DNA from: a virus
Direction: 5' to 3' (one strand)
Length of the DNA: 32,106 nt
IMG/VR virus record: IMGVR_UViG_3300004463_000242
Span: 1 to 32,106 of that record
Every line of letters begins with the position of its first letter. Positions within the stretch are counted from its first letter, which is position 1. This document shows, in pieces, positions 31,615-32,106 of the stretch. The notes under the pieces were generated by a model, which had not been told where the DNA came from, searched no databases, and worked only from the letters and a program-made list of their open reading frames with translations. The position numbers were made by a program, and so were the translations under genes.

Positions 31615-31623
31615 ATAGTAACA
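31615..31623 (-). promoter_or_regulatory. Extended -10 promoter, leaderless, leftward
   Basis: On the minus strand: TG (31623-31622), T, TACTAT (31620-31615), then six bases to ATG 31608. The element overlaps the T-run of the terminator at 31627-31646, so one transcript ends where the next begins. Confidence 0.5.
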
Positions 31624-31626
31624 AAA

Positions 31627-31646
31627 AGAGCCTCCGAAGAGGCTCT
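31627..31646 (-). terminator. Rho-independent terminator with TTCG loop
   Basis: On the minus strand AGAGCCTC, TTCG, GAGGCTCT forms a perfect eight-pair stem with a very stable tetraloop, followed by a run of T (31627-31623). It ends the transcript of the gene at 31658-31897. Confidence 0.9.
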
Positions 31647-31657
31647 ATTTGATTGCA

Positions 31658-31897
31658 TTAAACCATTATAACTCCGCTGTCTTCTGTTCCCCCAACACCC
31701 TTAACTGTAACCTCGCATTCCCCTTCATAGTCCTTCGGGAAAGTTACTACTGCTCGGCCGTCATTAAGAACATGCGATCTTGTGGAAACATCCCCTCCGT
31801 CAGGATTCACACACTTAATTTCTACTTTCTTTCCGTGAACAAGCACAGAATCCCAAACGATTTCAACAGCTTTTCTATCTAGCGATACCTCAACCAT
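31658..31897 (-). CDS. Small Ig-like beta protein, 79 aa
   Basis: A good AGGAGG ribosome-binding site precedes the ATG. The protein is almost all beta strands (VEIVWDSVLVHGKKVEIKCV, GRAVVTFP, GECEVTVKG) and could be a single small Ig-like or decoration domain. It forms its own transcription unit, with a promoter at 31922-31930 and a terminator at 31627-31646. Function unknown; a virion accessory role is possible. Confidence 0.7.
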   Translation of the reverse strand: MVEVSLDRKAVEIVWDSVLVHGKKVEIKCVNPDGGDVSTRSHVLNDGRAVVTFPKDYEGECEVTVKGVGGTEDSGVIMV

Positions 31898-31921
31898 TGC
31901 GCCTCCTTTATTGACTAATTA

Positions 31922-31930
31922 AGCATAGCA
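31922..31930 (-). promoter_or_regulatory. Extended -10 promoter for 31658-31897
   Basis: On the minus strand: TG (31930-31929), C, TATGCT (31927-31922). The start codon is 24 bases further on, and an AGGAGG lies between, so unlike its neighbour this transcript has a normal short leader. It begins just after the terminator at 31932-31955. Confidence 0.45.
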
Positions 31931-31931
31931 A

Positions 31932-31955
31932 AAGACCGCCATTATCAGCGGTCTT
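31932..31955 (-). terminator. Terminator of the tRNA transcript
   Basis: AAGACCGC (31932-31939) and GCGGTCTT (31948-31955) are perfect inverted repeats around eight bases. On the minus strand the stem runs into TTTT-G. It follows the tRNA genes in the direction of transcription. Confidence 0.8.
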
Positions 31956-31983
31956 ATTACTTACACTGTGCTGTCAACTCTAG

Positions 31984-32055
31984 CTCCACTCCTAGGATTC
32001 GAACCTAGATCGCCGGATTCAGAGTCCGGTATCCTACCAGTTAGACGATGGTGGA
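31984..32055 (-). tRNA. tRNA-Gln (anticodon CTG)
   Basis: On the minus strand a 72-base cloverleaf is readable. The D arm contains AACTGGTAG. The anticodon arm is CCGGA / CTCTGAA / TCCGG with CTG at the anticodon. The T arm is CTAGG / TTCGAAT / CCTAG. Five of seven acceptor pairs are standard (TCCAC/GTGGA); the two inner ones do not pair. No CCA is encoded. It reads CAG codons. Confidence 0.85.
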
Positions 32056-32068
32056 AAGTTGGAAGCTT

Positions 32069-32106
32069 TCTTCGTGAAGGGAGTCGAACCCTCGTCCTCC
32101 GCCTTT
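32069..32106 (-). tRNA. tRNA, partial at window edge
   Basis: The 3' part of a second tRNA on the minus strand: T arm GAGGG / TTCGACT / CCCTT, followed by acceptor strand CACGAAG. The anticodon loop is cut off by the end of the window; only its final A residues remain, so the identity cannot be given. It lies 13 bases before the tRNA-Gln in the same transcript direction. Confidence 0.75.

Noticed and set aside
1-32106. CRISPR array, insertion sequence, integrase or attachment site
   Set aside because: No regularly spaced repeats, transposase or integrase motifs, or duplicated tRNA ends were seen.

Overview
The window reads as part of a tailed-phage (siphovirus) genome. A colinear head-tail block runs 13388-31258: fused capsid protease/scaffold, gpD-like decoration protein, gpE-like major capsid protein, connectors, tail tube, frameshifted tail chaperones, a 1704-residue tape measure and distal tail proteins. 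The host is probably an actinobacterium. The reasons are the lambda D/E-type head genes, a Gp37-like tail protein of the Rhodococcus phage ReqiPepy6 type, a papain-like protein of a sort I associate with actinophages, a LuxR-type HTH protein, and a set of apparently leaderless genes. Most of the sequence is near 40% GC by hand count of sample lines, so a low-GC actinobacterium is plausible; this is inference. No integrase, terminase, portal or endolysin is visible.

Layout. 1-1238 holds no convincing gene but has hairpins, a direct repeat and one good plus-strand promoter. 1239-3695 is a tightly overlapping minus-strand run of small genes, including three small membrane proteins. Its middle (about 2390-3440) is a GC-rich island (65-77% in sampled lines) carrying a threefold repeat. 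3760-5955 is a plus-strand run of small genes ending in a macro-domain protein and a metallophosphoesterase, closed by a strong terminator. 6093-10781 (plus) has a zinc-ribbon protein, an Ig-domain/lyase-like surface protein, a GC-rich triple-repeat beta protein, a GT4 glycosyltransferase and a LuxR-type HTH protein. 10773-13068 (minus) has a 38-residue basic protein, a dNMP kinase, an extremely acidic 51-residue protein, a coiled-coil protein and an HTH-metallophosphoesterase. 13134-31258 (plus) is the virion block. 31255-32106 (minus) has two small beta proteins and two tRNA genes, the second cut by the window edge.

Working logic. The head genes make a procapsid using a protease with its scaffold fused to the C-terminus, and probably also a free scaffold from a strong internal start. 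The tail chaperones are made as short and -1 frameshifted forms and act on the tape measure, whose ribosome-binding site lies in a possible hairpin. The distal tail genes are joined by TAATG stop/start overlaps, so they look translationally coupled.

The most interesting signals are: a recurrent TGnTAnnnT promoter 6-9 nt from start codons with no Shine-Dalgarno (six cases); the 51-residue acidic protein with a repeated Trp motif, a DNA-mimic-like candidate; the GC island with repeated DGGGA gene ends; a perfect palindrome over the glycosyltransferase promoter and start; a papain-like protein with His before Cys; and the macro-domain/metallophosphoesterase pair. All functional names come from motif reading only; no database search was run.
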